A stretch of 64,000 bases of DNA from Paenibacillus_AB hodogayensis (lineage in GTDB: Bacteria; Bacillota; Bacilli; Paenibacillales; NBRC-103111), in assembly GCF_039536325.1 (NCBI RefSeq), contig NZ_BAAAYO010000006.1, forward strand, positions 682,001 to 746,000, in the 5' to 3' direction. Shown here piece by piece: positions 24,754-33,428 of this stretch. Position numbers and translations under genes: made by a program. The notes beneath the pieces are model-generated. The model was not told the origin of the DNA. It saw nothing but the letters and a program-made list of their open reading frames with translations, and did not search any database. Each line of letters opens with the position of its first letter. Position 1 is the stretch's first letter.

Positions 24754-25542
24754 ATGACCCAGGATTCGCTCGTAATAGGCGGCACTTCGCTTGACTCGCG
24801 CTTCTTTCTCGGAACCGGGCGTTACCCGAACCCGTTCGTGCAAAATGCGGCGATCGAGGCGTCCGGCGCGCAGGTGCTGACGTTTGCGATTCGCCGCGTC
24901 AACCTCGACGCTCCGGGCGAAGACGCGATTTTGCAGCATTTCGAGGGCAAGACGTTCACGTACTTGCCGAATACGTCAGGCGCCCGCACCGCCGACGAAG
25001 CCGTGCGCATCGCGCGGCTGGCCCGCGCGGCCGGGATCGGCAACTGGATCAAGGTGGAGATCAGCGCGAACGAAAAGACGCTGCTGCCCGACCCGCTGGA
25101 GACGCTGAAGGCGACGGAACGGCTCGCGTCCGAAGGGTTCGTCGTTCTGCCGTATACGTCCGACGATCCGATTCTGTGCAAAAGGCTTGAGGAAGCCGGC
25201 GCCGCTGCCGTCATGCCGGGCGGCGCTCCGATCGGAACGGGTCTCGGCATCCTGAATCCGTACAACATCGGCCTCATCGTCGAGGATGCGGGGGTGCCGG
25301 TTATCGTGGACGCCGGCCTCGGCTCGGCGCAGGATGTCGTGCAGGCGATGGAGCTCGGCGTCGACGGCATTCTGATGAATACGCCGGTCGCCAAAGCGAA
25401 AGATCCGGTGCGCATGGCGCTGGCCATGAAGCTCGCCATCGAGGCGGGACGGCTCGCCCACCTAGCCGGACGCATTCCGAAGAAACGCTACGCCTCGGCG
25501 AGCAGCGGGCTCCCCGAGTTGATCCCCGCGCCGCGGAGCTAA
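24754..25542 (+). CDS. thiG: Thiazole synthase
   Basis: This 262-residue TIM-barrel enzyme forms thiazole phosphate from deoxyxylulose-5-phosphate, dehydroglycine and ThiS thiocarboxylate. Motifs are FFLGTGRYPN, TFAIRRVNL, LPNTSGARTADEAVR, NWIKVEI (Schiff-base Lys) and MPGGAPIGTGLGI, then DAGLGSAQDV and GILMNTPVAKA. Its dehydroglycine is supplied by the next gene, the glycine oxidase ThiO. Confidence 0.97.
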   Translation: MTQDSLVIGGTSLDSRFFLGTGRYPNPFVQNAAIEASGAQVLTFAIRRVNLDAPGEDAILQHFEGKTFTYLPNTSGARTADEAVRIARLARAAGIGNWIKVEISANEKTLLPDPLETLKATERLASEGFVVLPYTSDDPILCKRLEEAGAAAVMPGGAPIGTGLGILNPYNIGLIVEDAGVPVIVDAGLGSAQDVVQAMELGVDGILMNTPVAKAKDPVRMALAMKLAIEAGRLAHLAGRIPKKRYASASSGLPELIPAPRS

Positions 25543-25569
25543 CCTGACTAATAAGGAAGCTGATTCGCC

Positions 25570-26694
25570 ATGACACAACATGTATTAGTCCTCGGGGGAG
25601 GCGTCATCGGGCTATCCTGCGCCTTCGAGCTGCGCCGCCGCGGGTTCGGCGTCACTTTGCTGGAGCAGGGCCGGTGCGGAGGGCAGGCTTCCGGCGCAGC
25701 GGCCGGCATGCTTGCCCCCTACTCCGAAAACGTCGAGGAGCCCGACGCCTTCTTCCGACTCTGTCTGCGCAGTCTGAACCTGTACCCCGACTGGCAGCTG
25801 GCGGTCAAGGAAGCATCCGGCCTCGATTTCGAATATTCGGCGACCGGCAGCTTATATGTGATGTATCACGATGCCGACGTGCAGGCGATGGAATCGCGCA
25901 GGCTGTGGCAGGACGGGCACGGCGCGAAGAGCGAGCTGCTTGACGCGGCCGAGCTGCGGCGGCTGGAGCCGCATATTGCGCCCGAAGCGATCGGCGCCCT
26001 GCGCTATCCCGGCGAATCGCATGTTTACGCACCCGACTACGTAAAGGCTTTGGAAGAAGCTTGCCGCCGGACCGGCGTCGTCATCCGCGACGGACTAGGC
26101 CCCGTCGATATCTTGCGCTGGCAGGACGGCGCGGAGGTTCGCTCCCCGGCAAGCGGGGAAACGTATCGGGGCGACATTTTGCTCGTCGCCAACGGAGCAT
26201 GGGCCGGCCTGATGGAAGAAGCGTTCGGGATGGCCATACCGGTCTATCCGATCCGCGGACAAATATGCGCTTACGAGACGCCGGAAATGCCGGTCCGTCA
26301 TATGGTGTTTTGCAGCCAAGGCTATGTGGTCGGCAAACGCAACGGAACGCTCGTGTGCGGGGCGTCCGAGGATGTGGCCGGTTTCGAAACGACGGTCACC
26401 CGGCGCGGCATCGCCCGGCTGGAGAGCTGGAACGGCAAGCTGTTTCCGTTTCTCGGCGGCATGCGCCCGTTTCATGAATGGGCCGGGCTGCGGCCTGCGA
26501 CGCATGACGGCTTTCCGCTGCTCGGGCGGCTGCGCCGCTCCGATTCGCTGCTGTTCGCAGCCGGCCATTACCGCAACGGCATCCTGCTCAGTCCGGTCAC
26601 CGCGCATGTCGTGGCGGACTTGCTGGAAGGCCGCGATTCCAGCGGACCGGAGCTGGCTCCGTTCGAGCCCGAAAGGTTCGGCGTACGCGCGTAG
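25570..26694 (+). CDS. thiO: Glycine oxidase
   Basis: This 374-residue FAD-dependent DAO-family oxidase has an N-terminal dinucleotide-binding motif, LGGGVIGLSCAFELRRRG, followed by GASGAAAGMLAPYSE. The C-terminal GHYRNGILLSP is the classical ThiO ending. It oxidises glycine to iminoacetate for ThiG, the aerobic route used by Bacillus instead of ThiH. AAGGAAG precedes the start. Confidence 0.94.
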   Translation: MTQHVLVLGGGVIGLSCAFELRRRGFGVTLLEQGRCGGQASGAAAGMLAPYSENVEEPDAFFRLCLRSLNLYPDWQLAVKEASGLDFEYSATGSLYVMYHDADVQAMESRRLWQDGHGAKSELLDAAELRRLEPHIAPEAIGALRYPGESHVYAPDYVKALEEACRRTGVVIRDGLGPVDILRWQDGAEVRSPASGETYRGDILLVANGAWAGLMEEAFGMAIPVYPIRGQICAYETPEMPVRHMVFCSQGYVVGKRNGTLVCGASEDVAGFETTVTRRGIARLESWNGKLFPFLGGMRPFHEWAGLRPATHDGFPLLGRLRRSDSLLFAAGHYRNGILLSPVTAHVVADLLEGRDSSGPELAPFEPERFGVRA

Positions 26695-26726
26695 ACATAT
26701 TTACATCGGCTAAGGAGGAAACGATT

Positions 26727-27539
26727 GTGACTGTATTCAAAGCGATGACGATCGCAGGCTCCGACTCGGGCGGCGGGGCCGGCATCCAGGCCGACTTAAA
26801 GACGTTTCAGGAGCTCGGCGTATTCGGCACGAGTGCGATTACCGCCATTACGTCGCAAAACACGCTGGGCGTGCAAGCCGTATTCCCGCTGCCGCTCGAT
26901 ACGATCGCCAGCCAGATCGACTCGGTGCTCTCCGACATCGGAGCGGACGCTGTGAAAACCGGCATGCTGTTCTCGGCGGATATTATCCGTCTCGTCGCGG
27001 ATAAATTGCGGCTGTACGGCCCGCAGCAGGTCGTCGTCGACCCGGTGATGATCGCCAAGGGCGGCGCCGCCCTCCTGCAAAACGAAGCCATCGAGGCGCT
27101 GCGCCGGGAGCTGCTGCCGCTCGCCGCCGTGGTGACCCCGAACGTACCGGAAGCGTCCGCCATTTTGGATGGCGCTGTGATCCGCAGCGTGGACGATATG
27201 ATCGAAGCCGCCCGCAGCCTCCACCGCTTAGGGCCCCGCTACGTCTTTCTGAAAGGCGGCCATTTGGAGGGCGAGGAAGCCGTGGACGTGCTCTTTGACG
27301 GCAAAGAGGCCCGCTTGTTCCGCACTCCGCGCATACGCACGAAGCATACTCACGGCACCGGCTGTACGACGGCTTCGGCGATCGCCGCCGGCTTGGCCAA
27401 AGGGCTCCCGATCGACGAAGCCGTCGCCCTAGCGAAGCGGTTCATTACCGCGGCCATCGGCTCAGCGCTCGAGATCGGCTCCGGCATCGGGCCGACGCAC
27501 CATGCCGCTCTGCGTCTGCAGCAGCAATCATCGAGCTGA
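26727..27539 (+). CDS. thiD: Hydroxymethylpyrimidine kinase / HMP-phosphate kinase
   Basis: This 270-residue ribokinase-fold enzyme performs both phosphorylations of hydroxymethylpyrimidine. Family motifs are AGSDSGGGAGIQADLKTF, VDPVMIAKGG (near residue 105), TPNVPEAS, LKGGHLEGE and the anion-hole HGTGCTTASAIAA. The start is GTG, with AAGGAGG nine bases before. It is the last gene of the operon and is followed by a strong terminator. thiC, which makes HMP phosphate, is not in this operon. Confidence 0.95.
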   Translation: MTVFKAMTIAGSDSGGGAGIQADLKTFQELGVFGTSAITAITSQNTLGVQAVFPLPLDTIASQIDSVLSDIGADAVKTGMLFSADIIRLVADKLRLYGPQQVVVDPVMIAKGGAALLQNEAIEALRRELLPLAAVVTPNVPEASAILDGAVIRSVDDMIEAARSLHRLGPRYVFLKGGHLEGEEAVDVLFDGKEARLFRTPRIRTKHTHGTGCTTASAIAAGLAKGLPIDEAVALAKRFITAAIGSALEIGSGIGPTHHAALRLQQQSSS

Positions 27540-27558
27540 CATTCTCTGCTTTGCGCAC

Positions 27559-27606
27559 AAAAAACCGCCACGGAGCCCTTAAAGGGTCATCCGTGGCGGT
27601 TTTGCA
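27559..27606. terminator. Intrinsic terminator of the thiamine operon
   Basis: A long perfect stem AACCGCCACGGA/TCCGTGGCGGTT is flanked by A's and T's. It can work in both directions between thiD and the convergent lipoprotein gene. Confidence 0.9.
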
Positions 27607-27704
27607 TAGCGTCGCGGCAGCCGGCACGCTTGTTGGCACGCTCTGTGTGCTCACCCGGCCAGCGCCGGCTCCGCGCCTTTTCAAAACAGGCAGCCGTTAT
27701 TCTC

Positions 27705-29306
27705 TTACTCCATCCAAATGGATAATTCCCCGCCGTACTCGTCGTACCAGACCGATGCGCCCAGCTCTTCGACGATAAACCGGCAAGGGACGTAGACGGT
27801 ATCCCCGTGCTTGCGTACCGTTCCGTCCATCTCGTAAGACTCCCCGTCGATCTCGGCCTGCTTATCGTTCACCATCAAACGAATGACCGTGCCCCATGCG
27901 TCCGTGACCGTTACAACGTCCTTGTCGTACTCGACAGAGGAGCCGGTAAAGTCGGCGATACGTTCAACCGGCGCATAAGCGATACCGTCCTCGATATAAG
28001 CGTCCGACGCGGTCGCTTCTTCCGGGCTCGCCGCTACGGGTATATACAGCGTCAGCAGTTCCGGGTAGTCATATTGCCGCTCAGCCAGCCATTGGCCGAC
28101 AATCGAATTCGGATCGGCCGATTCCAGCAGACCGTCGAACCCGTTGTAACGTTCGAATACGAACGGATTCGCTCCAAGCTCCAGCGCATCGGCTTTTACG
28201 GGCTTGTTATGGTCCCAGCTTTCCGACCGGATGTTCAGCTTGATGGACGAAACTCCGTCGAAACCGGATTGCGGCCGAATGGAAAACTCCAGCTCGGACT
28301 TGCGCAGGTCCAAATTGCGATCGAAGGACAGCTTGGCGCTAACCTTCGTATTATCGTTAAACACCTCGCCGAATGGCCCTTCCTTGGTCTTCTGCGCGCT
28401 GTCGACCCCGATCAGAGCAAAGTACAGCCCTTGCTTAATAAATGTATGGATCATGTCGACAGCCAATTCCTTGTCGGAGGCCGTCTCTATGATGCTCTCC
28501 ATAACATGCCCCATCGGATCTCCGTACATAGGCGTTCCGAGCGGCAGCATATTGGCCAGTTCGCCGTTTTTGGCGTAAGGCTCGATCACCGGCCACAAGA
28601 CGTCGTACAGCTCGCCGACCAGCTTTTTCACCGCCTGTTCGTCCTTGAGCAGACTGCGAATAAACGTTTTCGCCAAGGGCAGCAGCTCGCTGCCGGTCAG
28701 GCTTGCGTCCAGCTTATACACGCTGACTTGCTCGTTATGTATCGTTTCTGTCGTGGACGAGACGCCGATTTGCTTCGGGTTCGGCAAATTGTTGACGATC
28801 AGCGACGCGATCGACGTATCGATTCCTTTCTCCTTGTACTTGGCCATCACTTGCTTGCGCATCTTCTGGAACAAATCGTCCGACGACCCTGAGTCGCTCA
28901 GACTGTTAAAACCGACCGGCACCACTATAGTCCGCGACACGCCGTCCACTTTCAGCAGAAACTGCTCGGGAGTCGCGAGGATGTGGAACGGAACGGTTCC
29001 TTTTTGGACCGTCAGCTGTCCTTTGATCGACATCCGCTCCTGGCTTTCCATCTTGACGCTCTGCAGCTCGAGCTTGGTAGCGTTCAGCTCGTCGATCATC
29101 GCCTTCGTATACTCGTCCGTCTCCTTGCCCGCCTCCGGCTCGACATGCAGCGAAATGCTGAGGCTTTGCTGCACCGACTTCGTATTCATACCGGCCAACA
29201 GCGCCCGGTTAAGCTCGAGTCCCCCCAGCGACTGACAACCCACGATAGCCGCAAGAGCAGCGAGCAGCAGCCATCGGCCGTAGCGCCAAATGTTTCTCTT
29301 TTCCAC
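27705..29306 (-). CDS. Lipoprotein with C-terminal copper-amine-oxidase-N-like domain
   Basis: This 533-residue lipoprotein has lipobox IVGC at about residue 24. The C-terminal 110 residues (from about 420: VNDKQAEIDGESYEMDGTVR, YVPCRFIVEELGASVWYD) form the copper-amine-oxidase N-terminal-like repeat that is common on Paenibacillus surface proteins and does not itself imply amine oxidation. The middle (residues 45-400) is not recognised and is rich in beta-forming sequence. The start is GTG at 29306, behind GGGAG. It is probably anchored outside the membrane; function unknown. Confidence 0.75.
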   Translation of the reverse strand: MEKRNIWRYGRWLLLAALAAIVGCQSLGGLELNRALLAGMNTKSVQQSLSISLHVEPEAGKETDEYTKAMIDELNATKLELQSVKMESQERMSIKGQLTVQKGTVPFHILATPEQFLLKVDGVSRTIVVPVGFNSLSDSGSSDDLFQKMRKQVMAKYKEKGIDTSIASLIVNNLPNPKQIGVSSTTETIHNEQVSVYKLDASLTGSELLPLAKTFIRSLLKDEQAVKKLVGELYDVLWPVIEPYAKNGELANMLPLGTPMYGDPMGHVMESIIETASDKELAVDMIHTFIKQGLYFALIGVDSAQKTKEGPFGEVFNDNTKVSAKLSFDRNLDLRKSELEFSIRPQSGFDGVSSIKLNIRSESWDHNKPVKADALELGANPFVFERYNGFDGLLESADPNSIVGQWLAERQYDYPELLTLYIPVAASPEEATASDAYIEDGIAYAPVERIADFTGSSVEYDKDVVTVTDAWGTVIRLMVNDKQAEIDGESYEMDGTVRKHGDTVYVPCRFIVEELGASVWYDEYGGELSIWME

Positions 29307-29499
29307 CTATTCATCTCCCTGTCCGTTTTGTTTGAATTGCAGTACATGCAGTACACATTGGGTTACATTCTATGCAAAGAATGGTTTTCCTGCCTGAACG
29401 GCGGCACAATTCGGCATATGGCAAATTTAAGTCTTGAGCCCTATAGCCGCAGACCTACTAAATAAGCGGAGCGAAGCTGCAAGCCAAAGCTCGCTGCCA

Positions 29500-29541
29500 G
29501 TAAAAAAGAAAGGAACCGGCCGCAATGCCCGATTCCGCTAC
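29500..29541 (-). terminator. Intrinsic terminator of copA
   Basis: On the minus strand an imperfect hairpin (GGAATCGG / CCGGTTCC with outer GAAAG/CTTTC) is followed by TTTTTT, right after the copA stop. Confidence 0.7.
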
Positions 29542-29543
29542 TT

Positions 29544-31787
29544 TCAAATCGCCCGGTGAAGCCGGAGAGAATTACATACGACGGAGATCGAGCTGAGCGT
29601 CATCGCCGTGCCGGCCATCCAAGGTTCGAGTACGCCGGAAGCGGCGAACGGGATGGCAATGACGTTGTACACGAGAGCGAACAGCAAATTTTGGCGTATA
29701 TTGCCGATCGTCTTGCGGCCGACCCGGATCGCTTCCGACACCCCTGTCAAGTTGCGCTTCAGCAGCGTAATGTCCGCTGCCTCGATCGCCATGTCCGTGC
29801 CCGTTCCTACGGCGATGCCGATGTCCGCGGCCCCCAGCGCCGCGGCGTCGTTCAGGCCGTCGCCGACCATCGCCACTTTGCGCCCGGACTGCTGCAGCCG
29901 TCTCACCACCGCTACTTTCCCTTCCGGCAGCACATTGGCGTACACTTTGCGAATGCCCAGTTCGGCGGCAATCGCTTTGGCGGTAAGCTCGTTGTCTCCG
30001 GTCATCATGATCACCTCGAGCCCGCTCCGTCCGAGCCGCTTGACCGCCTCCTTCGAAGAGGCCGGTATCGTGTCCTGGAGAGCCAGAAAGCCCGCGTACC
30101 GGCCGTCTACGGCGACGAACAGCACGGACATGCGCTTTGCCTCCAGCTTGCCGATCATCTCCGGATTTTCCGGGGCATAGATTCCTTGTTGAAGCAAAAG
30201 CTGCTTTGTTCCCACATAAACGTGCCGCCCGTCCGCAACCGCTGCGATCCCGTAGCCCGGTATCGCTTCGAAACGGGTCGTCTTCGGGACGTCCAGCTTT
30301 TCCCGCACGGCAGCCGATACGATCGCCTGAGCTAGCGGATGCTCCGAGCTCCATTCGGCGGCGGCAGCCAGGCGCAGCAACTCCGCTTTGGTACCGAAAA
30401 CCGGCTGGACGTCCATTACTTTCGGCTTGCCTTCGGTAATCGTCCCGGTCTTGTCGAGAATGACCGTATCGATCCGGTGCATTTGCTCCAAATGCCGGCC
30501 TTCCTTGAACAAAATACCGGACTGGGCCGCTTTGCCCGTACCGACCAGCACCGACGTAGGGGTCGCCAGACCGATCGCGCAAGGACAGGCGATGACCAGC
30601 ACCGCGATGGCGCGGATCAGAGCCGTGCCGACGTCTCCCGGTTCGACCGCATACATCCAGTAAACGAACGTTACGACCGCCAGGGCGACGATAACCGGTA
30701 CGAATACCGCCGCTATCCGATCGGCAATGCGCTGTATCGACGGCTTGGAGCTTTGCGCCTCCTCCAGCAGCCGGACCATCCGGGCGACCGTCGATTCGTC
30801 GCCAACGGCCATGGCGAACACCCGCAGCGCCCCCGTCTTGTTGATCGTTCCGGCGATCACGCGATCGCCTTCCCGCTTGTCGGACGGGGCCACCTCTCCG
30901 GTGACTGCCGCCTCGTCGACCGTAGAGCTTCCGCCGGTCACTCTTCCGTCTACGGGAATCCGTTCGCCGGGACGAATCAGCACCATATCGCCGGCATTCA
31001 CTTCCGCCAACGGCACTTGCCGTTCCTCCGTGCCGACGAGTACCGTCACGGTTTTCGCCTGAAGCTCGTGCAGCCGACGAATCGCCGTCAATGTGCGCTT
31101 TTTGGCGAGCGCCTCCAGCCATTTGCCGAGATGGACAATGGTGATGATCATGGCGCTCGTTTCGTAGTAGAGCGGCACATGGCCGGAATGCCCTCCCGTA
31201 TGAGCCGCCCCGTTCGGCGAAGCGAGCGTAACCGTCAAGTAATGGCTGTACAGAAACGCGACCGACGTGCTCAAAGCGATCAGTACATCCATATTCGCCG
31301 TCCGTCCCCGCAGGGCGTGGAACGCCCCGATGTAGAACTGCAGACCGAATCCGAACTGAACCGGAAGCGCCATCGCGAATTGAAACCACGGGTCCATGAA
31401 CAGCGCCGGCATCCACACGCCCGAAGTGAACGACCAGTGGCCGAACATCGTCCACAAAAGCGGCAGCGTGAACAGCGCCGAGCCGACAAATCGGTTGCGC
31501 AGACGAACTCGTTCCCGTTCGGAGTCCTTCGCCGTATCGCTCTCTTCGCGGGCCAGCGGGAACATCGCGTAGCCAAGCTGGCGTACCTTCTCGCCGATCT
31601 GCGACACATCGATCTTCCGGTTATCGAAGGCGACGGACATGCGCTCCATGGCCAAATTGACGGAAACCCCGTCAACGCCCTCCATCCGGGAAAGCGACTT
31701 CTCGATACGCGCGGCGCAGGCCGCGCAAGTCATGCCGGTCACCCGGAACGTGGAACGCTCCACGATGACCGGAGGGTTGCTGCTCAT
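29544..31787 (-). CDS. copA: Copper-exporting P1B-type ATPase
   Basis: This 747-residue ATPase has one N-terminal heavy-metal domain (TGMTCAACAARIEKSL near residue 20) and transmembrane helices with the Cu+ motif ACPCAIGLATPTS. It also shows the phosphorylation motif DKTGTIT, the nucleotide-binding SSEHPLA and the hinge GDGLNDAAAL. It exports Cu(I). The actuator loop reads DEAAVTGEVAPSDK where most CopAs have DES..TGES, so the last Ser is Val here. The frame opens at a TTG (31808), but ATG 31787 with GAGGTG upstream fits better. csoR, its likely regulator, is 7 kb away and not adjacent. Confidence 0.94.
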   Translation of the reverse strand: MSSNPPVIVERSTFRVTGMTCAACAARIEKSLSRMEGVDGVSVNLAMERMSVAFDNRKIDVSQIGEKVRQLGYAMFPLAREESDTAKDSERERVRLRNRFVGSALFTLPLLWTMFGHWSFTSGVWMPALFMDPWFQFAMALPVQFGFGLQFYIGAFHALRGRTANMDVLIALSTSVAFLYSHYLTVTLASPNGAAHTGGHSGHVPLYYETSAMIITIVHLGKWLEALAKKRTLTAIRRLHELQAKTVTVLVGTEERQVPLAEVNAGDMVLIRPGERIPVDGRVTGGSSTVDEAAVTGEVAPSDKREGDRVIAGTINKTGALRVFAMAVGDESTVARMVRLLEEAQSSKPSIQRIADRIAAVFVPVIVALAVVTFVYWMYAVEPGDVGTALIRAIAVLVIACPCAIGLATPTSVLVGTGKAAQSGILFKEGRHLEQMHRIDTVILDKTGTITEGKPKVMDVQPVFGTKAELLRLAAAAEWSSEHPLAQAIVSAAVREKLDVPKTTRFEAIPGYGIAAVADGRHVYVGTKQLLLQQGIYAPENPEMIGKLEAKRMSVLFVAVDGRYAGFLALQDTIPASSKEAVKRLGRSGLEVIMMTGDNELTAKAIAAELGIRKVYANVLPEGKVAVVRRLQQSGRKVAMVGDGLNDAAALGAADIGIAVGTGTDMAIEAADITLLKRNLTGVSEAIRVGRKTIGNIRQNLLFALVYNVIAIPFAASGVLEPWMAGTAMTLSSISVVCNSLRLHRAI

Positions 31788-31895
31788 CGTCATCACCTCG
31801 ATTGACAAGCGTTACATCCCATGTATATGGAGAGTGGTTCACTTTCATGCTGGCCCGTTCGGGCCGTTTTTGCCTTTGCAGCGCTTTTCTAGAAA

Positions 31896-31930
31896 GCCAA
31901 ATAGACCCCCGCTGCCGTTTTCGGGGGTCC
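31896..31930 (-). terminator. Hairpin downstream of the transposase remnant
   Basis: A perfect GACCCCCG/CGGGGGTC stem followed by TATTTGG on the minus strand lies just after the stop of the decayed gene and upstream of copA. Confidence 0.5.
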
Positions 31931-31953
31931 TACAGGCGATTGTATCGATCGAT

Positions 31954-32220
31954 CTACTTTTTGCCGAGACGCTTTCTTAAAGCTTTCACTTTCCCCTGGG
32001 GTAAGCCTGTCAGTTCAACGACCAAAGCCATGTCCATATTTTTGCCTAACATGTTCAGCGCCACTTTCTCCATTCCTTGCTCTATTCCCTTTTCTATGCC
32101 TTCGCTCTATCCCTTTTAAAACAGCCTGTTCCTGAATCCACTCCACATTCCGCTCCAGATTGGATATCACGCCGCTCAGCCCCTTTATAGTATAGCCGGC
32201 TTCGTTTCGAGCGGGATTCG
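31954..32220 (-). pseudogene. Remnant of an Rpn/PD-(D/E)XK transposase-family protein
   Basis: Too short for a normal ORF call, but the minus strand encodes a coherent C-terminal tail in two frames: YTIKGLSGVISNLERNVEW, IQEQAVLKGIERR, then after a one-base shift GIEKGIEQGMEKVALNMLG and KNMDMALVVELTGLPQGKV, ending LRKRLGKK. This is the typical ending of Rpn-family nuclease/transposase proteins (PF12784-like), with its Gly-Ile-Glu repeat. The catalytic N-terminal domain is missing and a frameshift is present near 32105, so the gene is dead. Confidence 0.7.
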
Positions 32221-32225
32221 GAACG

Positions 32226-32261
32226 AAAAAAAGGCCGGGAAACGGAGCTCCCGACCTTTTT
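32226..32261 (-). terminator. Intrinsic terminator of msrAB
   Basis: An AAGGTCGGGA/TCCCGGCCTT hairpin with T-run on the minus strand lies 10 bp beyond the msrAB stop. Confidence 0.85.
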
Positions 32262-32270
32262 ACTTATGCG

Positions 32271-33242
32271 TTAGCGGTTCTTGAATAAAGACGTATACTC
32301 GCCGTAGCCCTGCTCCTCCAGCTTGCTAGCCGGCACAAACCGCAGCGCTGCCGAATTGATGCAGTACCGCAAACCCGTCGGCTTCGGACCGTCCTCGAAA
32401 ACGTGGCCCAAGTGCGAATCCGCATTCTTGCTGCGCACTTCCGTACGCACCATGTTGTGTGTCACGTCGACGTGTTCGGTAACTTCCTCCTCGTCGATCG
32501 GCTTCGTGAACGAAGGCCAGCCGCAACCGGAGTCAAATTTGTCCAGGGAGCTGAACAACGGCTTGCCGGAAACGATATCGACGTAGATGCCTTCTTCTTT
32601 ATGGTCCCAGAACTCGTTGCGAAACGCCGGCTCGGTGCCGCTATTCTGCGTCACTTCGAACTGGATCGGCGTCAGCCGCTGTTTCAGCTCTTCCTGGCGC
32701 CCCTTGTCCTTCCAGCTTTCCTTCAAGAATTTGGCGCGGCCGGAGCCCGTATAGTAGGCCTCGTAACGGACCGGATTCGTCTTATAATAGCCTTGATGAT
32801 AGTTCTCGGCAGCATAGAAGGGCTTAGCCGGCAAGATCGGGGTGACGATCGGCTTGCTGAACACGCCGCTTTGTTCGAGCCTCCGCTTGGATTGCTCGGC
32901 CTGAACGCGTTGTTCCTCGCTGTGTACGAAGATCGCCGTCGTGTAAGAATGGCCCCGGTCGGCGAACTGTCCGCCGGCATCGGTCGGATCAATGAGCCTC
33001 CAGTATAAATCGACCAGCTCCTCATACGGAAACTGCTCCGGATCGAACGTAATTTGCACGGCTTCGAGATGGCCGGTTTTGTCGCTGCACACTTGCTCGT
33101 AAGTCGGATTCTCCACGTGACCGCCGGTATAGCCGGATACGACGCGAATAATACCCGGTTGCTGATCGAACGGCTTCACCATGCACCAGAAGCAGCCTCC
33201 GGCGAAGGTAGCCAGTTCGTAACGCTCGTTTGAATCGCTCAT
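32271..33242 (-). CDS. msrAB: Bifunctional methionine sulfoxide reductase MsrA-MsrB
   Basis: This 323-residue fusion has an MsrA domain in residues 1-160 with catalytic Cys17 in GGCFWC, repairing the S-epimer of methionine sulfoxide. The MsrB domain spans residues 180-315, with GCGWPSF and the catalytic Cys in RYCINSAALRF, repairing the R-epimer. The MsrB part has no obvious CxxC zinc sites. No signal peptide is seen, so it acts in the cytoplasm on oxidised proteins or free Met-O. It is a monocistronic unit divergent from ung. Confidence 0.96.
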   Translation of the reverse strand: MSDSNERYELATFAGGCFWCMVKPFDQQPGIIRVVSGYTGGHVENPTYEQVCSDKTGHLEAVQITFDPEQFPYEELVDLYWRLIDPTDAGGQFADRGHSYTTAIFVHSEEQRVQAEQSKRRLEQSGVFSKPIVTPILPAKPFYAAENYHQGYYKTNPVRYEAYYTGSGRAKFLKESWKDKGRQEELKQRLTPIQFEVTQNSGTEPAFRNEFWDHKEEGIYVDIVSGKPLFSSLDKFDSGCGWPSFTKPIDEEEVTEHVDVTHNMVRTEVRSKNADSHLGHVFEDGPKPTGLRYCINSAALRFVPASKLEEQGYGEYTSLFKNR

Positions 33243-33428
33243 GCATGCATCTCCTCGCTTCGTCTTGGATTTTGCCTAGGATTACTATCGGTTTTGTCCC
33301 ATTATACCACTTTCGCCGACGAAAGAAAGCACGCTACTGTTATCCGCCGATTCAGCCGGCAAAGTCGGACAATGGAAGGAATCTATGGTAAACTAGCAGC
33401 GTACACCATACATAAGGGAGAGATACTA

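Noticed and set aside
29339..29358. GCAGTACAT/GCAGTACAC direct repeat upstream of the lipoprotein gene
   Set aside because: A nine-base duplication with one mismatch is too short to support an operator or repeat call.
29556..31805. Long plus-strand frames opposite copA
   Set aside because: They are antisense shadows of copA without a ribosome site or recognisable domain.
31801..31835. Possible CsoR operator upstream of copA (CCATGTATATGG region)
   Set aside because: The near-palindrome is short and lacks the G-tracts expected of Cu(I)-CsoR operators, so no call was made.
31850..31872. GGCCCG-TT-CGGGCC hairpin with T-run on the plus strand
   Set aside because: It looks like a terminator, but no plus-strand gene precedes it; kept out of the feature list.
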